NCBI RefSeq assembly: GCF_900105005.1
Contig: NZ_LT629748.1
Span: 1,426,001-1,490,000 of the forward strand
Direction: 5' to 3'
DNA: 64,000 bases
Origin: Halopseudomonas litoralis
GTDB lineage: Bacteria; Pseudomonadota; Gammaproteobacteria; Pseudomonadales; Pseudomonadaceae
Part shown: piece after piece, positions 1 to 8,422 of the stretch
Numbering within the stretch: the stretch's first letter is position 1
How the letters are laid out: every line of letters starts with the position of its first letter
Notes under the pieces: model-generated
What the model was told of the DNA's origin: nothing
Seen by the model: the letters and a program-made list of their open reading frames with translations, nothing else
Databases searched by the model: none
Position numbers and translations under genes: made by a program

Positions 1-1
1 C

Positions 2-310
2 ACCGCTACCGCCCAGGTATCGGGTATTCGAGTTGATTTGCCCAAGGCCAGTTCGACGGTATCTCTTGTGCAGCCGAAGTCCAAGGCTATCTCGGTGAAT
101 GACAACGGTCAGGTTTTCCTCGATGCATATCCGGTCACCTTGCCTGAGCTGGAAGACCGTCTGCGTACAGAGAAGGCATTGAATCCGGACTTTCCGGTGA
201 TCCTGCGCGGTGATTCGCTGGTGCAGTACCAGAAGGTCGTCGAAGTGCTCGATTTGTTGCGCCGCCTTGAGCTGACGCAAGTCGGTCTGGTTACGGGCAA
301 GCCCAATTAA
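2..310 (+). CDS. exbD: ExbD/TolR-family biopolymer transport protein (5' end outside window)
   Basis: The frame is open from base 2, so the gene starts upstream and only about 102 C-terminal residues are visible. They match the periplasmic domain of ExbD: an 'NDNGQVFLDAYPV' strand, a 'LEDRLR' helix, 'PVILRGDSLVQYQKVVEVLDLL' (the ExbD 'RaD..v.yq.vv.vld' signature) and a 'VGLVTGKPN' end. ExbD works with ExbB in the inner membrane to energise TonB using the proton gradient. The TonB-like gene follows 28 bases later on the same strand, so exbB is expected just upstream of the window. The family call is firm. Confidence 0.88.
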   Translation, partial: TATAQVSGIRVDLPKASSTVSLVQPKSKAISVNDNGQVFLDAYPVTLPELEDRLRTEKALNPDFPVILRGDSLVQYQKVVEVLDLLRRLELTQVGLVTGKPN

Positions 311-338
311 CACTGAATTGTAAGTGACAGGGAACACC

Positions 339-1052
339 ATGCCGTTGCATTCACCACAATCAGACAGACCCGGCACCAAACGGCCATTGCTGGGATACAT
401 CAAGATAGGTGCTGGCGTGCTGGTCGTCGCCGGGCTGGCCTGGCTGGTATGGGAATGGGCCAACAGCACCAGCACGGTGCGCCGAGAAGTGGCCCAGACG
501 CCGATGATAGTGCCGCTGCCGCCGCCACCTCCGCCGCCGCCGGAGCCGGAGAAAGTGCCGGAGCCGGAAGAGCCGGAGGAGATAGTGGAGCCCGAGCCTG
601 AGCCGGAACCAACACCGGTGGAAGAGCCGCTACCCGATGATCAGGAGCCAACGCCTTCGGATGATTCGTCCGAAGCCATGGAGATCGATGGCGAAGCTCA
701 AGCCGGAGGCGATGCATTCAATATCGGGGCCGGTTCGGGGCGCGGGATGTCGGGTTCGGGAGCCGGGCGGGCGGGGAACGCCACTTATGGGCAGTACCTG
801 GCGCATAACTTTCAACGCATCCTTCGTGATGACGACGACACGCGGCAGCTGAGCTACCGGATGCAGGTCAACCTGTGGCTGAACGAAGATGGGCAGATCA
901 CCCGTGCCGAGGTGCTCAGATCCAGCGGCGATACGGATGTTGATAGCAAGATTCTGGCCGCCTTGCGTAATGCCCCGGCCATGGAGCAGATGCCCCCCAA
1001 ATCCTTTTCTCTACCTGTGCAGGTGTCCTTGCAGGGGCGGCGACCAGGTTAA
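339..1052 (+). CDS. TonB-like energy transducer
   Basis: A protein of 237 residues with one N-terminal membrane helix (about residues 24-42), a proline- and glutamate-rich stalk (runs of Pro followed by many 'EPEP' units, about residues 55-105), a Gly/Ser linker, and a C-terminal TonB-type domain (about 150-235, with 'RMQVNLWLNEDGQITRAEVL' and 'SSGDTDVDSKILAAL'). It should link ExbB/ExbD proton-driven work to an outer-membrane transporter across the periplasm. I chose the ATG at 339 because AGGGA lies just before it; a GTG at 324 is in frame but has no better site. The next gene encodes an outer-membrane porin, a likely partner. Confidence 0.82.
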   Translation: MPLHSPQSDRPGTKRPLLGYIKIGAGVLVVAGLAWLVWEWANSTSTVRREVAQTPMIVPLPPPPPPPPEPEKVPEPEEPEEIVEPEPEPEPTPVEEPLPDDQEPTPSDDSSEAMEIDGEAQAGGDAFNIGAGSGRGMSGSGAGRAGNATYGQYLAHNFQRILRDDDDTRQLSYRMQVNLWLNEDGQITRAEVLRSSGDTDVDSKILAALRNAPAMEQMPPKSFSLPVQVSLQGRRPG

Positions 1053-1103
1053 CAGCGACCTTATATCCACCAATCGATCAGTTTTATCAGGAGCAGTGCA
1101 AAA

Positions 1104-2819
1104 ATGAATTTTCAACCCAATCGACTGGCCGCTGTCGTCGCCGTCACCCTGGCCTTATCCGCCGGCCACAGTCAGGCCCAGGCCCCGTCAGAGAACGCCA
1201 CGATCAACCTGATTCGTCTGCTGGTGCAGCAGGGCGTATTGCCGGCCGAGCAGGCCGATGCGCTGGTGCGTCAGGCTGAGCAGGAAGCGCTGCAGGCGCG
1301 TGAGCAGACGCAGCAGGGCGGAGCGGTTGCCGGGGGCGCGGTGGCAGGCGGTGTGGCTGTTGAGGCCGGAGATGTGCGTGTGCCTTATATTCCGGAAACC
1401 GTGCGCGATCAGATCCGCGATGAGGTCAAGAGCGAGGTGATCGCTCAGGCCAAATCAGAAAACTGGGCTACGCCTAATACCTTCCCCGACTGGGTCTCGC
1501 GGATCAAGTTCGAGGGCGATGTGCGAGTGCGCAACGAGTCGCGCTTCTTTGATGGTGCCAACAGCAACGAGATCCTCGATTATCAGGAATACAATGCCAG
1601 TGGACCTTATAACGTCAATGAGAACGTTGCAACCCAATTGCCGCCGCTGCTCAATACGTTGGAAGACCGCAAAAACCGCTTACGCATTCGCGCCCGTTTC
1701 GGCCTCACCGCTGCCCTGTCCGAACACTGGTCGGCTGGTATCCGCGTGGCCACCGGCAGTGATGACAGTCCGGTCTCCACGACCCAGACCCTCGGCGGGG
1801 GCATGAGCAAGAAGGACATCTGGCTGGATCAGTCCTGGCTGCGCTGGCAGTCGGCCGGTGGCGACAATGTCACCCTGGGGCGTGCCTCCAACCCATTTGT
1901 GTCCACCGACATGATCTACTCCAATGATCTGAACTTTGATGGCGTATCCGCCACCATTGCACCGATCGAAATTGCCGATGACTTTGCACTGTTCGGCACC
2001 CTGGGAGCCTTTGCGCTGGAATACAGTTCGGACTCCTGGCCTTCCAACAGCATGGACAAAGGCGAGAGTGAAGATAAATGGCTGTTCGGCGGTCAGCTCG
2101 GCGCGCAGTGGAAGATCAACAATGAGAACCAGTTGCGCAGTACCCTGGCCTACTACCATTTTGACAATATCGAGGGCCAGCGCTCGTCTACGTGTTACCT
2201 CTATGAGGGCGATCCAGCCTGCGATACTGACTGGTCACGCCCGGCGTTCATGCAAAAGGGCAACTCGCTGTTCCTGCTGCGTGACATTGCGCTGGACCCG
2301 ACAGATCCGGCCATGACCCCGTTGCCCCAGTACGTGGGTCTGGCCTCGGAATTCAACGTACTTGACCTGAACATGATCTGGGATACGTCGGTCTTCGATA
2401 ATCTCAAGATGCGTCTGCATGGTAACTACATCGTCAACCTGGCCTATGACGAGCGCGACATGATGAAGCGTACGCAAGGCCAGATCATCAACAACTTTGA
2501 TGACAACGACGAGTTTGAAAGCGGCGACACCGCCTGGATGCTGCACGCCACCCTGGGTAACCAATTGGATCGGTTGAAGACGGGGGATTGGAACGTATTT
2601 GCCGGTTACAAGTACATCGAGCCAGACGCACTGCCGGATGCTTACAACGACTCCAGCTTCCATCTGGGTGGCACCAACGCCAAGGGTTACTTCCTGGGTG
2701 GTTCCTACGGGCTGGACGAAAACGTCTATGCCCTTGGCCGCTGGATCAGCACCGACGAAGTGTATGGCTCGCCGCTGTCCATCAACCTGTTGCAGGTTGA
2801 GCTCAATGCGCGTTTCTAA
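1104..2819 (+). CDS. Putative outer-membrane porin (Porin_5-like)
   Basis: A protein of 571 residues with a Sec signal peptide (about residues 1-26, ending SQAQA), a short alpha-helical Gln/Ala-rich segment with a Gly/Val-rich stretch (about 40-90), then a long beta-strand-rich region with many alternating aromatic residues from about residue 130 to the end. The last residue is Phe, as in outer-membrane barrels recognised by BAM. It resembles the 'putative porin' family found beside ExbBD/TonB in Pseudomonas. AGGAG lies before the ATG. The substrate cannot be read from the sequence. That it is energised by the adjacent TonB is inferred from position only. Confidence 0.75.
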   Translation: MNFQPNRLAAVVAVTLALSAGHSQAQAPSENATINLIRLLVQQGVLPAEQADALVRQAEQEALQAREQTQQGGAVAGGAVAGGVAVEAGDVRVPYIPETVRDQIRDEVKSEVIAQAKSENWATPNTFPDWVSRIKFEGDVRVRNESRFFDGANSNEILDYQEYNASGPYNVNENVATQLPPLLNTLEDRKNRLRIRARFGLTAALSEHWSAGIRVATGSDDSPVSTTQTLGGGMSKKDIWLDQSWLRWQSAGGDNVTLGRASNPFVSTDMIYSNDLNFDGVSATIAPIEIADDFALFGTLGAFALEYSSDSWPSNSMDKGESEDKWLFGGQLGAQWKINNENQLRSTLAYYHFDNIEGQRSSTCYLYEGDPACDTDWSRPAFMQKGNSLFLLRDIALDPTDPAMTPLPQYVGLASEFNVLDLNMIWDTSVFDNLKMRLHGNYIVNLAYDERDMMKRTQGQIINNFDDNDEFESGDTAWMLHATLGNQLDRLKTGDWNVFAGYKYIEPDALPDAYNDSSFHLGGTNAKGYFLGGSYGLDENVYALGRWISTDEVYGSPLSINLLQVELNARF

Positions 2820-2849
2820 CCACCGTCAGCACCTGCGTGGAGACATGAC

Positions 2850-3527
2850 ATGAACGACTTCTCTCACACAAAGAGCAGCCGGATGAACAGCACAGCCCCC
2901 TGGCTACTGGCCCTGTTGATGGGCAGCGGTCTGCTGCTGCCGTCCCTCGGTCAGGCTCAGGAACAGAGCATGGAAGAGCGGCTGCGAACTCAACTGCGGA
3001 TGACCACCCAGCAGTTGCAGCAACTGCAATCTGAGCAGGCGCAGATGCAGACCGCCAGTATCAATGCAGAAGCCCAGCGCGATACCGCGCTGGAGAACGT
3101 CAAGAAGCTGGAGGCTCAGTTACAGAAGGCCCAGGGCCAGACCGAGACCCTGCAAACGCAGAAGCAGGCTATCCAGGCTCAGGTCAGGGAAAGCCGCCAA
3201 CAGACCGGTGAAGTTCAGCAGGCCTATGACGAGCTGCTGGTGGTAGCCCGTACCAAGGAAGCCGAACGCGCGGCACTGCAGGCCAGCCTGAATAAGCGTG
3301 ACACCGAGCTGGCGTCCTGCACTGTAAAGAACCAGCAGCTGTTTGAGATAGGCAAGGACATGCTCGCGTCGCTTGAAGAGGTCAGCACCGGTAGCGTATT
3401 GCAACTGCGCCAACCGTTCGCTGCCAGCGGTCGGGTCAAGTTCGAGGAAATGGCGCAGGTCTATGGCGACAAGCTGTACGGCGGACAGGTCGGCGCCCGT
3501 GATGCAGCCGACACCAGCGCACAGTAG
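2850..3527 (+). CDS. Periplasmic coiled-coil protein of unknown function
   Basis: A protein of 225 residues with a signal-peptide-like N-terminus (hydrophobic core about residues 17-30, then GQAQ). Residues 38-150 are very rich in Gln, Glu, Lys and Ala, with the heptad spacing of a long coiled coil. A conserved-looking tail follows (about 155-215, with 'LFEIGKDMLASLEEV'). GGAGA precedes the ATG. The gene lies 30 bases after the porin stop and is probably in the same transcript. It may be a periplasmic spacer or adaptor for the porin system. I do not recognise a named family. Confidence 0.6.
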   Translation: MNDFSHTKSSRMNSTAPWLLALLMGSGLLLPSLGQAQEQSMEERLRTQLRMTTQQLQQLQSEQAQMQTASINAEAQRDTALENVKKLEAQLQKAQGQTETLQTQKQAIQAQVRESRQQTGEVQQAYDELLVVARTKEAERAALQASLNKRDTELASCTVKNQQLFEIGKDMLASLEEVSTGSVLQLRQPFAASGRVKFEEMAQVYGDKLYGGQVGARDAADTSAQ

Positions 3528-3574
3528 TAGCCAGTGGCACCAGCCAAACGATTTTACAAAGAGAGAGTAATGAA

Positions 3575-4093
3575 ATGAGCAATGAATCAGCGCTTATCGA
3601 AAGCATGGATATCGCCAAACTGAGCGAGATGCTGCAGAACGCCGGCTACCGTTCTACTGAAATGGAGCAAAATGGCTTGGTACAGCTGTTGAGCGCCAGC
3701 CAGGGGATCGGCTTTGTGCTGCGTCCAGGCAATCCGGGGCAGGAGCCCGGCAGGGTTGTTGATTTCACGCTGAGTTGCGCTTTGCAAATTCAAAATGGAC
3801 TGCCTGCCGACCTGGTAACCGAATGGAATCGTACCAAGCGTTTTTCCCGTCTGACCGTACAGGGTGAGTTTCTGGTACTGGCGAAAGACGTTGTCGTGGC
3901 CGGCGGTGTCAGCGAACGCTACCTGCGAGCCAATATGGAGTTGTGGGATCGCCTGTTGCTGGATTATGTGCTGTACCTGCGAAATTTCAATCGCGATAAC
4001 GCACAAGCGCCTGTATCAGTACCCTCCGTCGAGTCGGAACAAGCAGACTCGGAACAGACGGATACCAATGTGTCGACCGAACAGCAAGCCTGA
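3575..4093 (+). CDS. YbjN domain-containing protein
   Basis: A protein of 172 residues with no signal peptide. The pattern 'VDFTLSCALQIQNGLP', 'VTEWNRTKRFSRLTV', 'LVLAKDVVVAGGVS' and a final helix 'NMELWDRLLLDYVLYL' fits the YbjN (PF10722) fold, related to type III secretion chaperones. The C-terminal 25 residues are low-complexity (Ser, Glu, Gln, Thr). YbjN proteins are cytoplasmic and their role is poorly known; a chaperone- or sensor-like role in this envelope operon is possible. The gene is preceded by AGAGAGTAATGAA and ends just before a GC-rich hairpin. Confidence 0.6.
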   Translation: MSNESALIESMDIAKLSEMLQNAGYRSTEMEQNGLVQLLSASQGIGFVLRPGNPGQEPGRVVDFTLSCALQIQNGLPADLVTEWNRTKRFSRLTVQGEFLVLAKDVVVAGGVSERYLRANMELWDRLLLDYVLYLRNFNRDNAQAPVSVPSVESEQADSEQTDTNVSTEQQA

Positions 4094-4108
4094 TACCTGT
4101 TAATGAGT

Positions 4109-4126
4109 GGCCCGGTATGCCGGGCC
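4109..4126 (+). terminator. GC-rich hairpin between the YbjN and PpiC genes
   Basis: GGCCCGG-TATG-CCGGGCC forms a perfect 7-bp stem with a 4-base loop, 15 bases after the upstream stop codon. Only a weak T-rich tail follows (TTAGCTTGG). It is more likely an attenuator or partial terminator than a strong one. Confidence 0.4.
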
Positions 4127-4153
4127 TTAGCTTGGACTGTCAGAGAGTAACCC

Positions 4154-5113
4154 ATGAAAACTCGCAATATGATCCTGGCATTGGTGGCCGTCGGTGTGGT
4201 GGTTGCAATCTATATGATGGATGGATCTTCGTCCTCCGCTGATGCTGTTACGCATGAGGTCAAATCCACCCAGACCAAGGGTGGATCTGGCGCGTCAGAC
4301 TCCAGCCCCGTTGCCAGTCTGGGCAGCGTCAGTATCGAGCCCGAGGCGGTGAACGACTGGCTGGCAACCCTGCCGGCCGGTATGCGCAGTGCCTTGCAGC
4401 AGAATCGGGACCCGTTGGATCAGTGGCTGCGTAACCAACTGACTGAAAAAGCCCTGTTTGCTGAAGCCCAGGCTCAGGAGTGGAGCGAGCGTCCCGAGAT
4501 CGCCCGTGCAATTGAATTGGCGACCCGCGAGATCGTATTGCGCAGTTATCTGGACTCGGTCAGCCAGCCAGCTGAGGATTATCCGGCCGCAGCGGACATG
4601 GCTGCTGCCTATGAGCAAAACAAAGATCAGCTGGTTATTCCGGCCCGCTACCGTGTACGGCAAATCTACCTGGCGGCACCGGCCAATGACGAGGCCGCTG
4701 TCGCCGCCGCCAGCCAACAGGCCAATGCCTTGGTCAAGCAGGCCAAGGCGAAGGATGCTGATTTTGCCGAGTTGGCCCGGGCACATTCTCACGATATGCG
4801 ATCCGCCGCACTGGGCGGGGAGATCGGTTTTCTGCCGTTGGCACAACTGGTGCCGGAAGTACGGCCTGTGGTTGCCGGGATGAAGCAGGGTGAGGTGTCA
4901 GAACCGGTGCAGACGGCAACAGGTCTGCACATCCTGATGCTGGAAGCAGTGGAAGAGGCGCGTAATGCCAGTCTTGAAGAAGTTGATGCGCAGTTGCGCC
5001 AGGCACTGCGTCAGCAACGCCAGGCCCAGGTTGCTCAGGCGTATGTGGAGGGGGTGCTGTCATCCTCGACCCTGAGCATCGATGGCGGCCAACTGACCCA
5101 GTTACTTGAGTAG
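4154..5113 (+). CDS. PpiC-type peptidyl-prolyl cis-trans isomerase, membrane anchored
   Basis: A protein of 319 residues with an N-terminal membrane segment (about residues 6-22), a Ser/Gly/Thr linker, a helical SurA/PrsA-like region (about 55-150) and a parvulin domain (about 160-265). The parvulin motifs seen are 'RYRVRQIYLA', 'DADFAELARAHSHD', 'LGGEIGFLPLAQLVPEV' and 'TGLHILMLEAVEE'. It should assist folding of exported proteins in the periplasm, plausibly the neighbouring porin or secreted substrates. The family is clear; the client is inferred. I recall a PpiC-type gene at a similar place near exbBD2 in P. aeruginosa, from memory only. Confidence 0.85.
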   Translation: MKTRNMILALVAVGVVVAIYMMDGSSSSADAVTHEVKSTQTKGGSGASDSSPVASLGSVSIEPEAVNDWLATLPAGMRSALQQNRDPLDQWLRNQLTEKALFAEAQAQEWSERPEIARAIELATREIVLRSYLDSVSQPAEDYPAAADMAAAYEQNKDQLVIPARYRVRQIYLAAPANDEAAVAAASQQANALVKQAKAKDADFAELARAHSHDMRSAALGGEIGFLPLAQLVPEVRPVVAGMKQGEVSEPVQTATGLHILMLEAVEEARNASLEEVDAQLRQALRQQRQAQVAQAYVEGVLSSSTLSIDGGQLTQLLE

Positions 5114-5132
5114 CAGTGCAAGGAGAGATGAT

Positions 5133-5576
5133 GTGAGCATTCAGATGCGCCGTCCTCGTTGGAGACGTTTTCTAACGTTACTGGGCTTTATGGGCGGTGC
5201 TGCAGTGGCATCCACTGGCCCTGAACCTGGCGGTACCACAGACGTTCACCCATCGCTCTACTGGGATGCGTATGCCCGTTTTGCGGGAACCGTCTTTCAG
5301 GGTTATCTGGATGAGGAGACTGAAATCAATTTGCGGTTCCATCAGTTCCTGCATCAGCAGGCCGAACGCGTTGGGCGGACGCCTGAACCCGTGACGCTGC
5401 GCGTCTGGCTGGATGAGCAGGGCTCTGTTGTCAGGGTGAGCGCATCGCCGTTAGGCAATGCTCAGGCCGATCAGGATCTGATGCAGATTCTCATGGCAAA
5501 GCCTCTCCCCACCGCACCCCCGGCGGGCATGCCCATGCCTTTGTTGGTTAGTCTGAAACTGCTGCAGAAGGTATGA
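5133..5576 (+). CDS. TonB C-terminal-domain-like exported protein
   Basis: I use the GTG at 5133 because AAGGAGAG lies just upstream; the ATG at 5128 runs straight into TGA. The product has 147 residues: a basic N-terminus and one hydrophobic stretch (LTLLGFMGGAAVAS) that could be a signal peptide or anchor, then a region with 'VTLRVWLDEQGSVVRVSASPLG' and 'MPMPLLVSLKL' that resembles the TonB C-terminal beta-alpha-beta fold. There is no proline stalk. It may be a second, short TonB-like partner of this module. It starts just after ppiC and ends four bases before the LysR gene. Confidence 0.55.
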   Translation: MSIQMRRPRWRRFLTLLGFMGGAAVASTGPEPGGTTDVHPSLYWDAYARFAGTVFQGYLDEETEINLRFHQFLHQQAERVGRTPEPVTLRVWLDEQGSVVRVSASPLGNAQADQDLMQILMAKPLPTAPPAGMPMPLLVSLKLLQKV

Positions 5577-5580
5577 CGTC

Positions 5581-6564
5581 ATGTTCTTGTCAGAGGGGTG
5601 TAGTGGGGGTTTTCAGAGTGGGCTTGAGATGAGTTCCAGCCACTCTGATGTCGGGAGTCTCTCACCCAAACTGGCTGCACTGCTGAGAACCCAATTGTTT
5701 GGCGATGACCATGCCACGCGGTATTTCCTGACCGTTGTGCGCCGGGGAGGATTTTCTATGGCGGCACGGAGTCTGGGGCTGAGATATAGCACGCTGCGCA
5801 ACGAAATCACCCGGCTTGAAGAACACCTGGATATGCGTCTGTTTCATTCAACGAATGGACGAGCCAAATTGACATTGGAAGGCGAACAGCTGTTCCAGCT
5901 CAGCGAAAAGTTACTGGACGAAAACGCAACGACCGCTATGTATGGCGAGCAGTCGGATCTGGTGCTGTCTATTCCCACACTGGTTCTGGAAGGGTTTCTG
6001 TACCGGGAATTGATCTCAATATTGCGCGAAAACTCAGGTTTGAAAGTGTCACTGGTCGATGATGCGCCTGAGATGCAGGAAACCGCCGATCTGGTCATCT
6101 GGCTGCAGGAGCCGCGGGACGGTAATGAGCTGCGGAGAAAGCTGACCCAGCCACGACAGCTATCGACACTGAGCTTCTCTCCCTATGTCACCGAGCGCAT
6201 GACCCGGGGCCGCGCGGTACCTGCAGGGCTGGAGGACATGGAGCATTTCATGACGGTTCAGTATGACGGGTACGAGAGTTTTTCGTGCTTTGGGGAATGG
6301 AATGACTTCATTGCACAACGTAGACACAGCGCAATTCATGTCGATTCCCCGCAAGCCCAGTGGCAGATGATTCGGTGGGCCAATTGCATCGGACTGTTAC
6401 CTGATAAATCAGCCTATTTGAACAGCGGAGTGAGGCGTTTGCCGGCATTCCTGGACACCGCATTGGAGTTGGATGTCTGGTCGGGACTCAATACCCGCAG
6501 CGCTCATATTCCTGATGCACGAATGATTGCTAAACGTGTTTCTCGAGTATTCCGCAGCCAATGA
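5581..6564 (+). CDS. LysR-type transcriptional regulator (diverged effector domain)
   Basis: A protein of 327 residues. A LysR winged-helix domain lies at about residues 43-105 ('YFLTVVRRGGFSMAARSLGLRYSTLRNEITRLEEHL', then 'RLFHSTNGRAKLTLEGEQL'). The C-terminal half is shorter and less typical than in standard LysR proteins. The real start may be the ATG at 5629. The gene is on the same strand as, and close behind, the TonB/porin block and may regulate it; a LysR gene holds a similar place in P. aeruginosa as far as I recall. The effector is unknown. Confidence 0.75.
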   Translation: MFLSEGCSGGFQSGLEMSSSHSDVGSLSPKLAALLRTQLFGDDHATRYFLTVVRRGGFSMAARSLGLRYSTLRNEITRLEEHLDMRLFHSTNGRAKLTLEGEQLFQLSEKLLDENATTAMYGEQSDLVLSIPTLVLEGFLYRELISILRENSGLKVSLVDDAPEMQETADLVIWLQEPRDGNELRRKLTQPRQLSTLSFSPYVTERMTRGRAVPAGLEDMEHFMTVQYDGYESFSCFGEWNDFIAQRRHSAIHVDSPQAQWQMIRWANCIGLLPDKSAYLNSGVRRLPAFLDTALELDVWSGLNTRSAHIPDARMIAKRVSRVFRSQ

Positions 6565-6573
6565 GGCAAGGCA

Positions 6574-6762
6574 ATGAAAGATGTCAGTCGAAGACGGGGG
6601 TGGCGCTGGGCATATAGCAAGACACGTGGCTGGCACGTGAATAAGTTACGGGCATTCTACCTGGCCACACGCTACTGGCTTACCGGCGATACGGGTAGTT
6701 TTTCAAGTCATGGTGGGTTTCGCAGGACTCGTATTCGGAAGGAGGGGAAGGGAGATAGCTGA
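6574..6762 (+). CDS. Small basic protein, hypothetical
   Basis: An open frame of 62 residues starting 10 bases after the LysR stop, with AGGCAAGG before the ATG. It is rich in Arg, Trp, Tyr, Lys and Gly and has no recognisable domain. The spacing and ribosome site make it plausible. It could still be a chance ORF in the 366-base gap before gspG. Confidence 0.35.
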   Translation: MKDVSRRRGWRWAYSKTRGWHVNKLRAFYLATRYWLTGDTGSFSSHGGFRRTRIRKEGKGDS

Positions 6763-6929
6763 CGGGTTGTGCCTATACGAGAACTCTGTGGGGAATGCGC
6801 AGTATTTCCTGTGAAATTGTTTGTATTTGCTGCCATTAATCGCCATTCACAAGGTGGTGGCAATCAAACTGAAACGCTGGATTGGCAACATTGTCAGGTG
6901 GCCAAAGGCGACTTACCTGGGAGGGCGGA

Positions 6930-7382
6930 ATGACGGCACGAGTTCAGGACAGTACAGCTTCTTGTTTGCAGCGCCAACGAGGTTTCACACTGATCGAGAT
7001 CATGGTGGTGTTGGTGATCATGGGAGTGCTCGCTGCATTGGTGGTTCCCAACCTGATGGATCGTCCCGATCAGGCCCGTGCCACGGCGGCCAGCAACGAT
7101 GTGGGGAGCATCATGCAGGCGCTCAAGTTGTACCGCCTCGATAACGGCTCTTATCCCACGGCTCAGCAGGGCTTGCAGGCTCTGGTAGTAAAGCCGACCA
7201 CAGGCAAGGAGCCATCGAACTGGCGCAATTACATTGAAAAGCTACCCAATGATCCCTGGGGCAATTCATACCAGTATCTCAACCCCGGCACCTATGGCGA
7301 AGTCGATGTCTTTTCACTGGGTGCCGATGGCGAGCCGGGTGGTGAGAAGACCAATGCTGATATCGGCTCCTGGCAGCTGTAG
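6930..7382 (+). CDS. gspG: T2SS major pseudopilin GspG (HxcT-like)
   Basis: A protein of 150 residues. Its prepilin leader is cut before 'FTLIEIMVVLVIMGVLAALVVPNLM', with Glu at mature position 5. The rest is typical GspG: 'YRLDNGSYPTAQQGLQALV', 'YIEKLPNDPWGNSYQYL' and 'DVFSLGADGEPGGEKTNADIGSW', including the Ca-binding end loop. The start at 6930 has GGAGGG upstream; an in-frame start at 6882 would give an unusually long leader. It forms the main subunit of the periplasmic pseudopilus. It is followed at once by gspK, with no H, I or J genes between. Confidence 0.95.
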   Translation: MTARVQDSTASCLQRQRGFTLIEIMVVLVIMGVLAALVVPNLMDRPDQARATAASNDVGSIMQALKLYRLDNGSYPTAQQGLQALVVKPTTGKEPSNWRNYIEKLPNDPWGNSYQYLNPGTYGEVDVFSLGADGEPGGEKTNADIGSWQL

Positions 7383-7390
7383 GCCGGGCC

Positions 7391-8422
7391 ATGACACAAC
7401 CAATCAGGCAACTCGCCCACAAGTCGACGCTGTGTAGTAAGGGCAAGCCTCAAGAGCAAGGCATGGCAGTGATCAGCGTGCTGCTTGTGGTGGCGGTGAT
7501 TGCGGTGCTTGCAGCGGCGTTACTTGCGCGGCAGACCGCTGCAATCCGCGCCGTACAAAACGAGCAAACTCGATCGCAGGCCAGTTGGTTGTTGCGCGGT
7601 GATATCAGTCGCGCCCAGGTATTACTGCAGGCCGAAGCGCAGCGTGAGCCGACCACCCGTCTCGATGGTCTCTGGAATCAGCCAGTGAATGGCCAGCACA
7701 TCGGCGAGATCGAAGGTGCACCGGCTTACCTATACAGCGAACTCACTGATGAGCAAGGTAAGTTCAATCTGCGTAATCTGGTCGACAATGGCCAGATTGA
7801 TCCGGACGAAAGTGCTAGCTGGTTACGTCTGTGTGCTCTGCTGGGCGTTCCGCCGGATCAAGCCAACTTGGTTGCCCGCCGGGTAGTACTGAGTCTGGTG
7901 GAGGCTGATCGACAGGCCACACCAGACAATACTCCGCAACAACAGACAGACGATAAGCTGCAAGCGGCCCAGCAGATTGGTTTAAGCGGTTTGCCCATCA
8001 CAGATCAGGGCCCGCGGCTGCGCGTCATCGAGGACTTGCTCGGTACCCCTGGCCTTAATGCCGCCACCGTGACGCTGCTGCGCCCCTTCGTCACCATCTT
8101 GCCGCAACGCACCTGGATCAACTCCAACACGGCCAGGGCTGAAGTGCTTGCCGCACGGGTGCCCGGTTTATCGCTTGATCGCGCCCGGGCCATGTTGCAG
8201 GCCCGTGACAGTGGCCAGTGGTTCATCAACCGCGGCGATTTCGCCAACCGATTGCAAATACCCGATCTTGACGAAAGCGCTGTACTGATTGGTATTACCA
8301 GCCAATGGTTCCGCCTCTCTAATGCCTTGCAGATGCCACGTACTACGTTGGTCATGCAGGCGCTGATACATGACAGTAAAGAGGCGCTGCCGCAAATAGT
8401 CTGGCGTCGGGAGGGCGTATGA
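7391..8422 (+). CDS. gspK: T2SS minor pseudopilin GspK (HxcX-like)
   Basis: A protein of 343 residues with a long basic leader and a prepilin cleavage point before 'MAVISVLLVVAVIAVLAAALL'. As usual for GspK, the canonical Glu5 is missing. 'DEQGKFNLRNLVDNG' and later 'AEVLAARVPGLSLDRARAML' (the helix-hairpin insert) are GspK signatures. GspK caps the pseudopilus tip together with GspI and GspJ, neither of which is encoded nearby. The frame is close behind gspG, and its stop overlaps the gspL start (ATGA-type). Confidence 0.92.
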   Translation: MTQPIRQLAHKSTLCSKGKPQEQGMAVISVLLVVAVIAVLAAALLARQTAAIRAVQNEQTRSQASWLLRGDISRAQVLLQAEAQREPTTRLDGLWNQPVNGQHIGEIEGAPAYLYSELTDEQGKFNLRNLVDNGQIDPDESASWLRLCALLGVPPDQANLVARRVVLSLVEADRQATPDNTPQQQTDDKLQAAQQIGLSGLPITDQGPRLRVIEDLLGTPGLNAATVTLLRPFVTILPQRTWINSNTARAEVLAARVPGLSLDRARAMLQARDSGQWFINRGDFANRLQIPDLDESAVLIGITSQWFRLSNALQMPRTTLVMQALIHDSKEALPQIVWRREGV

